A DNA stretch of 6,103 nt, taken from assembly GCA_038209365.1 (NCBI GenBank), contig JBBQXS010000096.1, positions 1 to 6,103 of the forward strand. The letters are read 5' to 3'. The DNA comes from DASQHW01 sp038209365 (GTDB lineage Bacteria > Actinomycetota > Acidimicrobiia > IMCC26256 > PALSA-610). The notes under the pieces are model-generated. The model saw nothing but the letters and a program-made list of their open reading frames with translations, did no database searches and was not told the DNA's origin. Shown in pieces: positions 1 to 4,893 of the stretch (position 1 is the stretch's first letter; each line of letters opens with the position of its first letter). Made by a program: the position numbers and the translations under genes.

Positions 1-132
1 CGGTACGGGCTGCCGTACAACTCGGGTCCGCTGAGGCGGCAGTTCGGCACGACGACCCGCAAGATCTGGCGCTACGCGCTGCCCGGCGGCAAAGACACCG
101 TCAGCGAAGCCCCGGCCCTCCGAGCGGCCTGA
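1..132 (+). CDS. Fatty-acid desaturase, C-terminal end (partial)
   Basis: Frame 1 is open from the window edge to the TGA at 130-132 and gives 43 residues containing RYGLPYNSGPLRRQFG and KIWRYALP. From family knowledge, a Y-x-LPYN-(T/S)GPL-x-(R/K)Q segment followed by an Arg/Lys-rich hydrophobic stretch ending in LP is typical of the extreme C-terminus of membrane di-iron acyl-CoA or acyl-lipid desaturases (linoleoyl-CoA desaturase/DesA3-like proteins), just after the third histidine box. These enzymes introduce double bonds into fatty-acyl chains at the cytoplasmic face of the membrane, using electrons from a ferredoxin or cytochrome partner. The histidine boxes lie upstream of the window, so catalytic competence cannot be judged. 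The stop is followed after 8 bp by a mobile-element end at 141, with no terminator visible between. The family call rests on a short tail, so it is probable rather than certain. Confidence 0.72.
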   Translation, partial: RYGLPYNSGPLRRQFGTTTRKIWRYALPGGKDTVSEAPALRAA

Positions 133-140
133 CCCGGGAC

Positions 141-200
141 GGCTCTGTTGCGTTGAGTCGGACCGACCCGCGCGGGAAGGGTCTCGCGAGTTCTCCGGGT
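141..200 (+). mobile_element. Solo end of the IS6-tipped short element
   Basis: GGCTCTGTTGCGTTGAGTCGG at 141-161, allowing two differences, matches the left end of copy B (GGCACTGTTGCATTGAGTCGG type, at 1549). The CTCTGTTGC variant also resembles the IS6100-type tip, whereas the other copies have the IS26-like CACTGTTGC. No matching inverted end closes it; copy A starts 60 bp later at 201. It is therefore a truncated copy, or the outer end of a composite reaching to 362. The limit at 200 is set by the neighbouring copy, not by an observed boundary. Confidence 0.5.
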
Positions 201-362
201 GGCACTGTTGCGTTGGAGGCAAATGGGACACGACGAAGGCTGCCCGCGTGGCCGCTCGTGTGTGCGAATCGAACAAGATGCCGAATTTCGGGCGGCACAC
301 ATCGCACATCTGACGCATGGCAGCGGTCCGAAGACGGCGCGAAGGCTCAATGCAACAGTGCC
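201..362 (-). mobile_element. Short inverted-repeat element, copy A (MITE-like, 162 bp)
   Basis: It starts with GGCACTGTTGCGTTG (201-215) and ends with CAATGCAACAGTGCC (348-362); the two tips are inverted repeats of each other. The tips resemble those of IS6-family insertion sequences (IS26 type GGCACTGTTGC), which is family knowledge. The interior has no transposase frame, so it would be non-autonomous. Read on the minus strand it aligns with copies B (1549) and C (5118): one end reads CATTGAG or CATTGCG inside the tip, and the other carries a TTCGCACACACGA-like block 54 nt before the tip. Copy A is therefore inverted relative to B and C. The 8-bp flanks (CTCCGGGT and CTGCGCAG) do not match, so no target-site duplication is visible. 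Any open frame running through it is explained by the repeat and is not a gene. Confidence 0.8.
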
Positions 363-942
363 CTGCGCAGTCGTGCGAATTTCGTCGCGAACACACCCCC
401 GCAGGGGGTGGGGCGTCCAACGGGCGGTGGGGTCGATAGCGGTCGACCCGGTAACGGCCGTCGACTGCCGTCGGGTTCGAACTCGTGAAAAGCGAGCACT
501 CGCGAACGGGCCAGGCGCGGGATTCTTCCGCCACGTCGTCGCTGGGCACGGCACGACGGCATGCGACGCGCGGTTCAGTTGATGGTGGTCTTGTTGGACG
601 AGGACGGTCGCTTCGAGTGCGAACCCGAGCGTTGCCGCGGCTATCCCTCGCCCCCGTGCTCCTCTGCTTCGCCTTCGGCGCCCCTGGCCCAGTGCGGAGG
701 CTGGCGTCGATTCGTGTGTGCGTCCCTGTACGCCTGCGGATCGTCGCGCAGACTGAGCGCCTCGCATCGTTCTCCCAGCTCGCACCTGAAATCGCCTTCA
801 GTGTCTTCCCAGAGAACGGCCGGGCACTCGACCACGACCCCATCGTAGACACCCGCAAGCCCTCAACGTTCGTCGAGAGACCTCAACGCGCGCCACCCTC
901 GCGCAGGCCGGATCGCGGTCATCATGTCGCGACGAGCCGTCC
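363..942. other. Region without a confident gene
   Basis: These 580 bp between copy A and the DUF2182 remnant contain no frame that I can assign to a family. Visible structures are a perfect 7-bp hairpin, CACCCCC-GCA-GGGGGTG, at 394-410 (no T-tract follows), and an inverted repeat, GGTCGA/TCGACC, at 431-448. A plus-strand frame from ATG 561 begins protein-like (VVLLDEDGRFECEPERC) but becomes Ser/Pro-rich and unconvincing. A minus-strand frame at 641-835 is listed separately as a weak candidate. Given the decay elsewhere in the window, this may be degraded coding DNA. Confidence 0.5.
641..835 (-). CDS. Possible small hypothetical protein (weak candidate)
   Basis: This minus-strand frame starts at a GTG (833-835) and encodes 64 residues: VECPAVLWEDTEGDFRCELGERCEALSL, then a charged His/Arg/Glu-rich tail. 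The CP...LWE...G.FRC..G pattern faintly resembles the small cysteine-containing C-terminal module found in some CheB-type proteins, but the spacing is imperfect and I do not assign it. Third positions are moderately GC-rich, as expected for a real gene in this DNA. There is no strong Shine-Dalgarno sequence; only a GGGG precedes the GTG. The frame ends in a low-complexity Glu/Gly tail and could be a chance frame or a gene remnant. No neighbour supports a function. Confidence 0.25.
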   Translation of the reverse strand: MVECPAVLWEDTEGDFRCELGERCEALSLRDDPQAYRDAHTNRRQPPHWARGAEGEAEEHGGEG

Positions 943-1548
943 GTGATCGCGGACGCCGACGCCCGCGTCGATGAGCGCGTCGGTGATGCAACGTTTTTCG
1001 TGGACCGGAAAGCGCGGCGAGGCGCGATTGCAACGCTTGAACGAGTGAGACCGAAGGTCGTCGCGCCTGTTCTCTTCGTGATATTAGTTGCCTGGCTTGG
1101 CGTCGTCGTTTTCGGCCGCGATATGGGCTCGATGCCAGGCACGATGGGACTCGGACTCGCATCCTTCGTCGGAGTGTGGGCGTTGATGATGGCTGCGATG
1201 CTGTTGCCGTCCGTCTCGCCGTTCGCATCGGTATACGCCCGAATGTTCGGCGAACATCGCGCGCGGCGAATGATCGTCTTCGTGTCCGGCTACTTGTTGA
1301 TCTGGAGCGCTGCCGCGTTCCCCGCCTACGGCGTCGCTGCGATCGCTGATCGCCTCATCGCGAACCATTCCACCGGAGCAACGGTCCTTGCCGTAGCGAT
1401 CTTCGTGGCGTGTGGCATCTACCAACTCACACCCGTGAAGGATCGATGCCTCGCATGGTGTCGCTCCCCGCTCGGGTTCACGATGAAGTATTCGACCTAC
1501 GGTGGACGGACCGCGATCTGCGAGTCGGCATGCACCACGGCGGTTCTG
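943..1548 (+). pseudogene. DUF2182 integral membrane protein, frameshifted and truncated
   Basis: The frame from GTG 943 (alternative GTG 1045, closer to the first membrane segment) encodes several hydrophobic helices: VVAPVLFVILVAWLGVVVFG, then FVGVWALMMAAMLLPSVSPF, then MIVFVSGYLLIWSAAAFPAYG, then VLAVAIFVACGIYQLTP. The MMAAMLLPS, SGYLLIW and GIYQLTPVKDRCLAWCRSPLGF blocks are hallmarks of the DUF2182 family, described as predicted metal-binding membrane proteins of unknown function. After SPLGFTMK (about 1485-1515) the expected continuation switches to the next frame (DRDLRVGMHHGGS), which implies an indel. At 1549, just where DUF2182 proteins continue towards a conserved Cys-rich YCxGCCW-like segment, mobile element B begins, and no downstream DUF2182 sequence follows it. 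The last helices are therefore lost. I infer a dead gene; the N-terminal start is uncertain. Confidence 0.75.
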
Positions 1549-1677
1549 GGCACTGTTGCATTGAGTCGGCACGCCGCCTTCCGGCCCCGTAATCAGCCGT
1601 CTCATGCAGTTCGCACACACGACGAGCGTCGCCAGGAGCCGGCGTCGTCTCCGATTCGCGACCAACGCAACAGTGCC
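1549..1677 (+). mobile_element. Short inverted-repeat element, copy B (MITE-like, 129 bp)
   Basis: The tips are GGCACTGTTGCATTG at 1549-1563 and CAACGCAACAGTGCC at 1663-1677, inverted repeats of the same IS6-like type as copies A and C. It is shorter than those copies because the middle is deleted; the right half, from TTCGCACACACGA to the tip, is retained at the same spacing as in A and C. There is no transposase frame. Flanking octamers CGGTTCTG and CTCGGTAC do not match, so there is no target-site duplication. It sits exactly where the DUF2182 gene stops and a few bases from the end of another truncated gene. Confidence 0.85.
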
Positions 1678-1687
1678 CTCGGTACGC

Positions 1688-1890
1688 TCAGGCCCGCCAC
1701 CGGTAGCCCCTCGTGATGTGTGCTTCCTCGATGTTGTCGAGTGGCGTTTCGATGCGCATGAATTCGTATTTCACGACGAATCGGCGGTCATCGGAGAGCG
1801 TCACTCCGTCTTTGGACGCGGACTCCGAACGGCGCCGATAACGGCGCGAGCTTGATGTCGATCGCGCACCTGAAGATCTGGCGCACACGC
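1688..1890 (-). pseudogene. Remnant of a conserved hypothetical protein gene, 3' end lost
   Basis: Reading the minus strand, one frame gives VRQIFRCAIDIKLAPLSAPFGVR (about 1890-1820). A second, shifted frame gives KDGVTLSDDRRFVVKYEFMR then IETPLDNIEEAHITRGYRW, ending at a TGA at 1688-1690. Joined, they recall uncharacterised actinobacterial proteins with the pattern 'rPFGvr...GvtvtdDrrl.vryg...etPLdNI..a.itgpYRWy', which I recognise only by pattern. The shift near 1815-1825 implies an indel. The reading stops right after GYRW, where family members would continue, and copy B begins 10 bp away. The 5' part is not convincing beyond about 1890. I infer a decayed fragment cut at its 3' side by the event that placed copy B. 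Function is unknown. Confidence 0.5.
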
Positions 1891-2016
1891 TCTCCCGCGG
1901 GTCGACACGACACCGACCGGCGACGATGCGACGCTCAGTGACAGTGCTGGCCTCCCCCGCGAAGCTGTACCCGTCGATTGCGCGCGAGCGCGGATCTGGG
2001 GCAGCTCTGCTGCGCC

Positions 2017-2055
2017 TTGACGGCTGTTTGGCCGAGCGTCGACAATGTTGCTCCA
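2017..2055 (+). promoter_or_regulatory. Candidate promoter for a leaderless beta-helix transcript
   Basis: TTGACG (2017-2022) and GACAAT (2041-2046) are separated by 18 bp and resemble -35 and -10 boxes of the housekeeping sigma factor. Transcription would begin about 8-9 nt after the -10 box, at the A of the ATG at 2055. No Shine-Dalgarno sequence precedes this ATG, so a leaderless mRNA, common in actinobacteria, is a consistent reading. It is a prediction from motifs only. Confidence 0.4.
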
Positions 2056-3215
2056 TGACTCTGCGTGGGACGCGCCTCGCGGTGTTGTTCATCACTTCGG
2101 CGGTATGCGTCGGCGGACTCGCCTCACCCGCGGCCGCATCAACTATCCACGTCAAGCCGGGTGATTCGATCCAGGCCGCGGTCGATCTGGCCAAACCGGG
2201 CGACACCGTGATGATCGCGCCCGGCATATACCACGAGAACGGCTCCCCGTGCCCCACGAACCCGGCGGATACGTGCGCGGTCGTCGTAGCCAAGAACGAC
2301 ATCACCCTCGTCGGCCAGTCGAGCAAGGCAAAACCGGTGATCGTCGAGAACGCAGGCGGCCAAGACCAGGGCATCTCGGCTGCAAAACCGGGTGCGTCGG
2401 GATCGACGTGCTTGACCGACCCGACGCAGCGCATCTCGGGTGTGGTGATCCGCGGTCTCACGGTCAATGGCTTCGATGACGACGGCATCTTCTTGTTGTG
2501 CGTCGACCACTGGTTGATCGATCACACCCGTGCGCACAGCAACGCGGAGTACGGCATCTTCCCGTCGCACGCCGGCGCCGGAAGGGTGACCCACAGCACC
2601 GCGACCGGAGCGAACGACACCGGCATCTATATCGGACAGTCACACGATGTACGCATTGATCACAACGTCGCGACGGGCAACGTCAGCGGCTTCGAGATCG
2701 AGAACTCGAGCAACGTGCGGATGGATCACAACGAGTCGACGGGTAACACCGCGGGCGCGCTGACGTTCGCGATGCCGGGCCTCGATGTGAAGGCAAACCA
2801 CGACAATCGCGTCGACCACAACGACATCCACGACAACAACAAGCCGAACACATGCCTGGGCGGCGACGTTTGCTTGGTGCCGCGGGGCACGGGCCTCCTC
2901 GATGTCGGCACCGATCGCAACCTGATCGATCACAACCGGGTGACGGGGAACAACTCGTTCGGGATCGGTATCGTCAACGTGTGCGTCGCGTTCGGGCTGA
3001 CTCCAGCGGAATGCGCGGTCGTTGACGTAGAGCCCAACCCGGACAACAACACGGTCGTGCACAACGTGGCCCTCGGGAACGGCACCGCGCCCGATCCGTC
3101 GGTGCCATCGGTCTTCGCGGTGGATCTGGCGTGGGATCTCAGTGGGACGGGTAACTGCTGGGCGCACAACAAGGCCGCGACGTTCTTCCCACCTTCGCTT
3201 CCCTCCTGTTTCTGA
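2055..3215 (+). CDS. Secreted right-handed parallel beta-helix repeat protein
   Basis: This is a 386-residue protein starting at ATG 2055. Residues 1-28 form a signal peptide: basic TLRGTR, hydrophobic LAVLFITSAVCVGGLA, then a SPAAA|S cleavage site. The mature N-terminus (TIHVKPGDSIQAAVDLAKPG followed by DTVMIAPGIYHEN) is the classic opening of pectin-lyase-fold beta-helix proteins. Several PbH1/NosD-like coils follow, marked by repeated DHN/HN turns: VRIDHNVATGN, VRMDHNESTGN, NRVDHNDIHDNN, NLIDHNRVTGN and NTVVHNVALGNG. The mature part has ten cysteines, an even number that suits disulfides in an exported protein. Such proteins often bind or cleave polysaccharide, but no catalytic site can be named here, so substrate and activity are unknown. 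An upstream in-frame extension to 1926 is rejected because it would bury the signal peptide. It stands alone between decayed regions. Confidence 0.9.
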   Translation: MTLRGTRLAVLFITSAVCVGGLASPAAASTIHVKPGDSIQAAVDLAKPGDTVMIAPGIYHENGSPCPTNPADTCAVVVAKNDITLVGQSSKAKPVIVENAGGQDQGISAAKPGASGSTCLTDPTQRISGVVIRGLTVNGFDDDGIFLLCVDHWLIDHTRAHSNAEYGIFPSHAGAGRVTHSTATGANDTGIYIGQSHDVRIDHNVATGNVSGFEIENSSNVRMDHNESTGNTAGALTFAMPGLDVKANHDNRVDHNDIHDNNKPNTCLGGDVCLVPRGTGLLDVGTDRNLIDHNRVTGNNSFGIGIVNVCVAFGLTPAECAVVDVEPNPDNNTVVHNVALGNGTAPDPSVPSVFAVDLAWDLSGTGNCWAHNKAATFFPPSLPSCF

Positions 3216-3243
3216 TCTGCAGCCTTTATCTCAGGGCCACTGC

Positions 3244-3430
3244 GCCCAACGTGCTCCCGGCCCGGCTCATCATGCAACCCTTCGAGACGCTGCGGCGATG
3301 AACCGGCGCCGCCATTTCCCGACGGTCTTGCGATCGACGCCCAGACTTGCGGCGACCGCGACATTCGAACCGCGACATTCGAACCGCTATCAGCGCACGC
3401 CAACACAATCCGACATCGCTCGCGGCGAAG
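3244..3430 (-). pseudogene. IS630-family transposase remnant (N-terminal helix-turn-helix)
   Basis: On the minus strand the pieces read LRRERCRIVLACADSGSN (from about 3430), then VAVAASLGVDRKTVGKWRRR followed by FI, and, after another shift, QRLEGLHDEPGRE (to about 3255). Together they match the N-terminal DNA-binding part of IS630-type transposases (family pattern RIVLACA.G.sN..VA..LGV...TV.KWRRRF...RLeGL.DEPRPG). Two frame changes are visible: one is caused by a 14-bp tandem duplication at 3358-3385, the other lies near 3298. The DDE catalytic domain and the extreme N-terminus are missing, so this is a dead fragment. It lies between the beta-helix gene and an IS left end at 3432, which probably removed its 5' part. 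Confidence 0.65.
3358..3385. repeat. 14-bp perfect tandem duplication
   Basis: GCGACATTCGAACC occurs twice in direct succession (3358-3371 and 3372-3385). Removing one copy restores a continuous minus-strand reading, RIVLACADSGSNVAVAASLG, of the IS630-type transposase. The duplication is therefore a frameshifting lesion inside that remnant. Confidence 0.9.
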
Positions 3431-3431
3431 C

Positions 3432-3480
3432 GTGCGGGTGCCGAAAACTCGATCGGGCTGTTGACCTGGGCATTCGTGGC
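3432..3480 (+). repeat. Divergent copy of the IS left end
   Basis: GGGTGCCGAAAACTCGATCG (3436-3455), then a region matching TGTTGACCTGGGC, resembles the sequence starting 51 bp later at 3483 and the one at 5049, but with more differences, and it stops matching after about 45 bp. It looks like the end of a related, non-identical IS, left where another member inserted or recombined. It abuts the IS630 remnant. Confidence 0.7.
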
Positions 3481-3484
3481 GCGT

Positions 3485-3817
3485 GTGGGTGCCGAAAACT
3501 CGATCGTGTCGTTGATCTGGGCGTTGGTCACCCGGCCTCGTGGTCGCGAGGATGTCGTTCGTGTCGGTTCTGTACGAACTGTTCTGCCGCATCGTCGAGC
3601 TGCTCATGTTGCGAAGTCTGCGCGATCGGTCCAAAGACGTCGAGATCCTCGTATTGCGCAAACAACTCGACGTCCTGCAACGGCAAGTACGCGACCGCGC
3701 CTCGAAACGCGCGATCGGATCGTGCTCGCGGGACTGAGCCGAGTCCTTGCCCGCAGGCGATGGCCGGTGCTCTTCGTCACGCAGAGGCCAGAGCCCGGAT
3801 CGAGTTTTCGCACCCAC
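3485..3817 (+). mobile_element. Internally deleted insertion sequence with both terminal repeats
   Basis: The left end GTGGGTGCCGAAAACTCGAT (3485-3504) recurs inverted on the right as ATCGAGTTTTCGCACCCAC (3799-3817), differing by one missing G. Between them lies only the N-terminal part of a transposase (3552 to about 3783). The element is 333 bp, much too short for a DDE integrase-type IS, so the catalytic core has been deleted. The leader between the end and the transposase start is nearly identical to the solo copy at 5049-5117. No convincing target duplication is seen. The host family is probably IS3/IS481-related, judged from the transposase, and is not certain. Confidence 0.7.
3552..3783 (+). 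pseudogene. Integrase-core-type transposase, N-terminal fragment, frameshifted
   Basis: From ATG 3552 (or in-frame GTG 3540) the reading is MSFVSVLYELFCRIVELLML, then RSLRDRSKDVEILVLRKQLD, then VLQRQV. After a shift near 3690-3700 it continues in another frame as RPRLETRDRIVLAGLSRVLA followed by RRRWPVLFVTQ. This is the recognisable N-terminus of a widespread actinobacterial 'integrase core domain' transposase (pattern RSKd.EILVLR.QL.VLqRQV.RPR....DR..LA.LSRvL.RrrW..flVTP.TLLRWHR). The sequence leaves the family at FVTQ, and the right terminal repeat follows within about 20 bp, so the whole DDE domain is gone. It is non-functional: one indel and one large internal deletion. Confidence 0.78.
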
Positions 3818-3856
3818 GGGTCGAGACGGGCGCGCACGCGCTCGACCAGCTGTTGG

Positions 3857-4177
3857 TCAAATGTCATCGGTCGTAGCCGCCGCCGCCGGCGCGTCAGGTC
3901 GCAGGAGCGTGACCAGCCGCTCGATGTTGCTGCGTCGGCGCGCCGCGAGGTATCCGAGGCTCGCGACCAGGAACGGCGTTGCGTAGTTGAGGGCGAGTTT
4001 CGCCCAGGGCGGGCGACCATCGAAGATCAGCGAGCCCTGGTTGAGCAGGCTCAGCCAGGTCCCGACGACCGCGGCGATGCACGACGCGGTCGGTACGGTC
4101 GCGCCCCGCAAGAACATTCGCACTGCTTGGCGGTAGCTGATCCAGGTGGTAGGCGTTGGCGGGCGGGTCTTCGACAT
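3857..4177 (-). CDS. nrtS: Small NrtS-like nitrate/nitrite transporter
   Basis: This is a 106-residue protein starting at ATG 4177-4175. The start is chosen because the minus strand reads AGGGAGGT four bases upstream, a strong Shine-Dalgarno sequence; an in-frame extension to 4234 would bypass it. Two membrane segments are visible, about residues 27-46 (TVPTASCIAAVVGTWLSLLN) and 61-80 (LALNYATPFLVASLGYLAAR), joined by a short QGSLIFDGRPPWAK loop. The VGTxLxLLNQGxxI..G....WxKLALNYxxPFxVAS pattern fits the NrtS family, small inner-membrane proteins that in cyanobacteria act as nitrate/nitrite transporters, probably as oligomers. The N-terminus carries a Pro/Thr-rich cytoplasmic stretch and the C-terminus is polar. 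It diverges from the deiodinase-like selenoprotein gene across 95 bp. The family call rests on motif memory; substrate is inferred from the family. Confidence 0.75.
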   Translation of the reverse strand: MSKTRPPTPTTWISYRQAVRMFLRGATVPTASCIAAVVGTWLSLLNQGSLIFDGRPPWAKLALNYATPFLVASLGYLAARRRSNIERLVTLLRPDAPAAAATTDDI

Positions 4178-4180
4178 CGA

Positions 4181-4188
4181 ACCTCCCT
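4181..4188 (-). promoter_or_regulatory. Strong ribosome binding site of the nrtS-like gene
   Basis: The minus strand reads AGGGAGGT at 4188-4181, four to five bases before the ATG at 4177. It decides the start of the nrtS-like gene against the longer in-frame extension. Confidence 0.75.
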
Positions 4189-4198
4189 TCACGGTCGC

Positions 4199-4256
4199 GC
4201 CGCGTGTCTTCCGGGGGCCGCCACCGGCACGCAAGTGTGGTGTTCAGACACGCGGC
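4199..4256. promoter_or_regulatory. 11-bp perfect inverted repeat across the divergent promoter region
   Basis: GCCGCGTGTCT (4199-4209) and AGACACGCGGC (4246-4256) are exact reverse complements separated by 36 bp, in the 95-bp gap between the nrtS-like gene and the selenoprotein gene. The left arm overlaps a weak minus-strand -10-like GAAGAC (4211-4206; TTGCGT 17 bp upstream at 4234-4229). The right arm ends just before a plus-strand -10-like TAATGA (4260-4265) that lies 7 bp from the ATG at 4273. The symmetry suits two operator half-sites for one regulator of both genes. A hairpin in a longer transcript is the alternative. The promoters are weak matches. Confidence 0.45.
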
Positions 4257-4272
4257 ACGTAATGATGTGGTG

Positions 4273-4893
4273 ATGGACCTCTCGGATCCCGCGTCGTTCA
4301 CGCCGGCTGACTCGCCGTTGACGCTCGACGATGTGATGGCGTCGCCCGAGTATGTGGACCTCGTCATTCCCAAGCTCGGCGCCTGTGATCCGGCCATCGA
4401 CTTCACCCTTCCGCGCCTCGATGTCGACGCGACGGTAACGCTGTCGCAGTTCGCCGGCCGTCAGCCGGTCGCGCTGATCTTCGGCTCGTATACCTGACCG
4501 CCCTTCCGGCACCAGTTGGGTGCCCTTCACGATCTCTACGACGTCTACCAAGACCGAGTCGCGTTCTTCATCGTCTACATCAAAGAAGCGCACCCTGAAG
4601 ACGGCTGGGTCGTGACCGACAACCGCGAGGATGGGATCCGAGTCATCGATCCCGTCACCGCGGCCGAACGCGTCGCGGTCGCCGACACGTGCGTTGTACG
4701 AGCCGCGATCCACATACCCGTCGTCGTCGACGGCGGAGACAACGCGGTCGCGAGCGCGTACGGCGGTTGGCCCGACCGCCTGTATCTCATCGGCCGCGGC
4801 GGCAACGTCGCGTTCCAGGGCGAGATGGGACCATTTGGCTTCATACCCGCCCACCTGGAAGCCGCAATCGAGGACGAGCTCGGCCGACGTTGA
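4273..4893 (+). CDS. Deiodinase-like selenoprotein (Sec75 encoded by in-frame TGA)
   Basis: Reading TGA 4495-4497 as selenocysteine gives one 206-residue protein in a single frame from ATG 4273 to TGA 4891 (in-frame GTGs at 4267 and 4270 are alternative starts). The redox motif is LIFGSYT-U-PPFRHQ, residues 68-81, aligned with the GSCT-U-PPF centre of iodothyronine deiodinases (thioredoxin fold, Pfam T4_deiodinase). Further family blocks follow in order: FFIVYIKEAHPEDGWV at 98-113, including the EAH histidine (His107) that is important in animal enzymes; HIPVVVDGGDN at 147-157; AYGGWPDRLYLI at 162-173; and FQGEMGPFGF at 181-190. There is no signal peptide or membrane anchor, so it is probably cytoplasmic, unlike the membrane-anchored animal enzymes. 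Tyr replaces the Cys two residues before Sec. Bacterial substrate and role are unknown; a thiol/selenol oxidoreductase or dehalogenation role is inference. It needs selA/B/C/D functions, which lie outside the window. Confidence 0.87.
4495..4524 (+). promoter_or_regulatory. Bacterial SECIS-like element (UGA plus hairpin)
   Basis: The Sec codon TGA (4495-4497) is followed after 10 nt by GGCACCAGTTGGGTGCC (4508-4524), a perfect 6-bp stem with a 5-nt AGTTG loop. Known bacterial SECIS elements lie inside the coding region just 3' of UGA, with a short upper stem-loop about 11 nt downstream (E. coli fdhF) and a G among the first loop bases for SelB contact; here the second loop base is G. No clear lower stem is seen. 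Confidence 0.72.

Noticed and set aside
394..410. Strong GC hairpin as a rho-independent terminator
   Set aside because: There is no T-tract on either strand after the stem, and it is 260 bp from the desaturase stop.
472..485. GGTTCGAAC-like T-arm of a tRNA
   Set aside because: The flanking bases do not form the T-stem, and no acceptor or anticodon arm can be built around it.
72..785. 237-codon minus-strand open frame
   Set aside because: It crosses the desaturase tail, the solo end and copy A; the translation is explained by repeat sequence and high-GC shadow coding.
1926..2054. Upstream extension of the beta-helix protein
   Set aside because: It would place 43 residues before an obvious signal peptide, and a promoter-like pair lies inside it.
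4495..4497. TGA read as a nonsense mutation that makes the deiodinase-like gene a pseudogene
   Set aside because: It falls exactly at the family's Sec position, the downstream half keeps all family motifs in the same frame with no indels, and a SECIS-like hairpin follows at the right spacing.
4516..4893. A separate gene starting at TTG 4516
   Set aside because: It would lack the active site and has no Shine-Dalgarno sequence; its first residues continue the deiodinase fold begun before the TGA.
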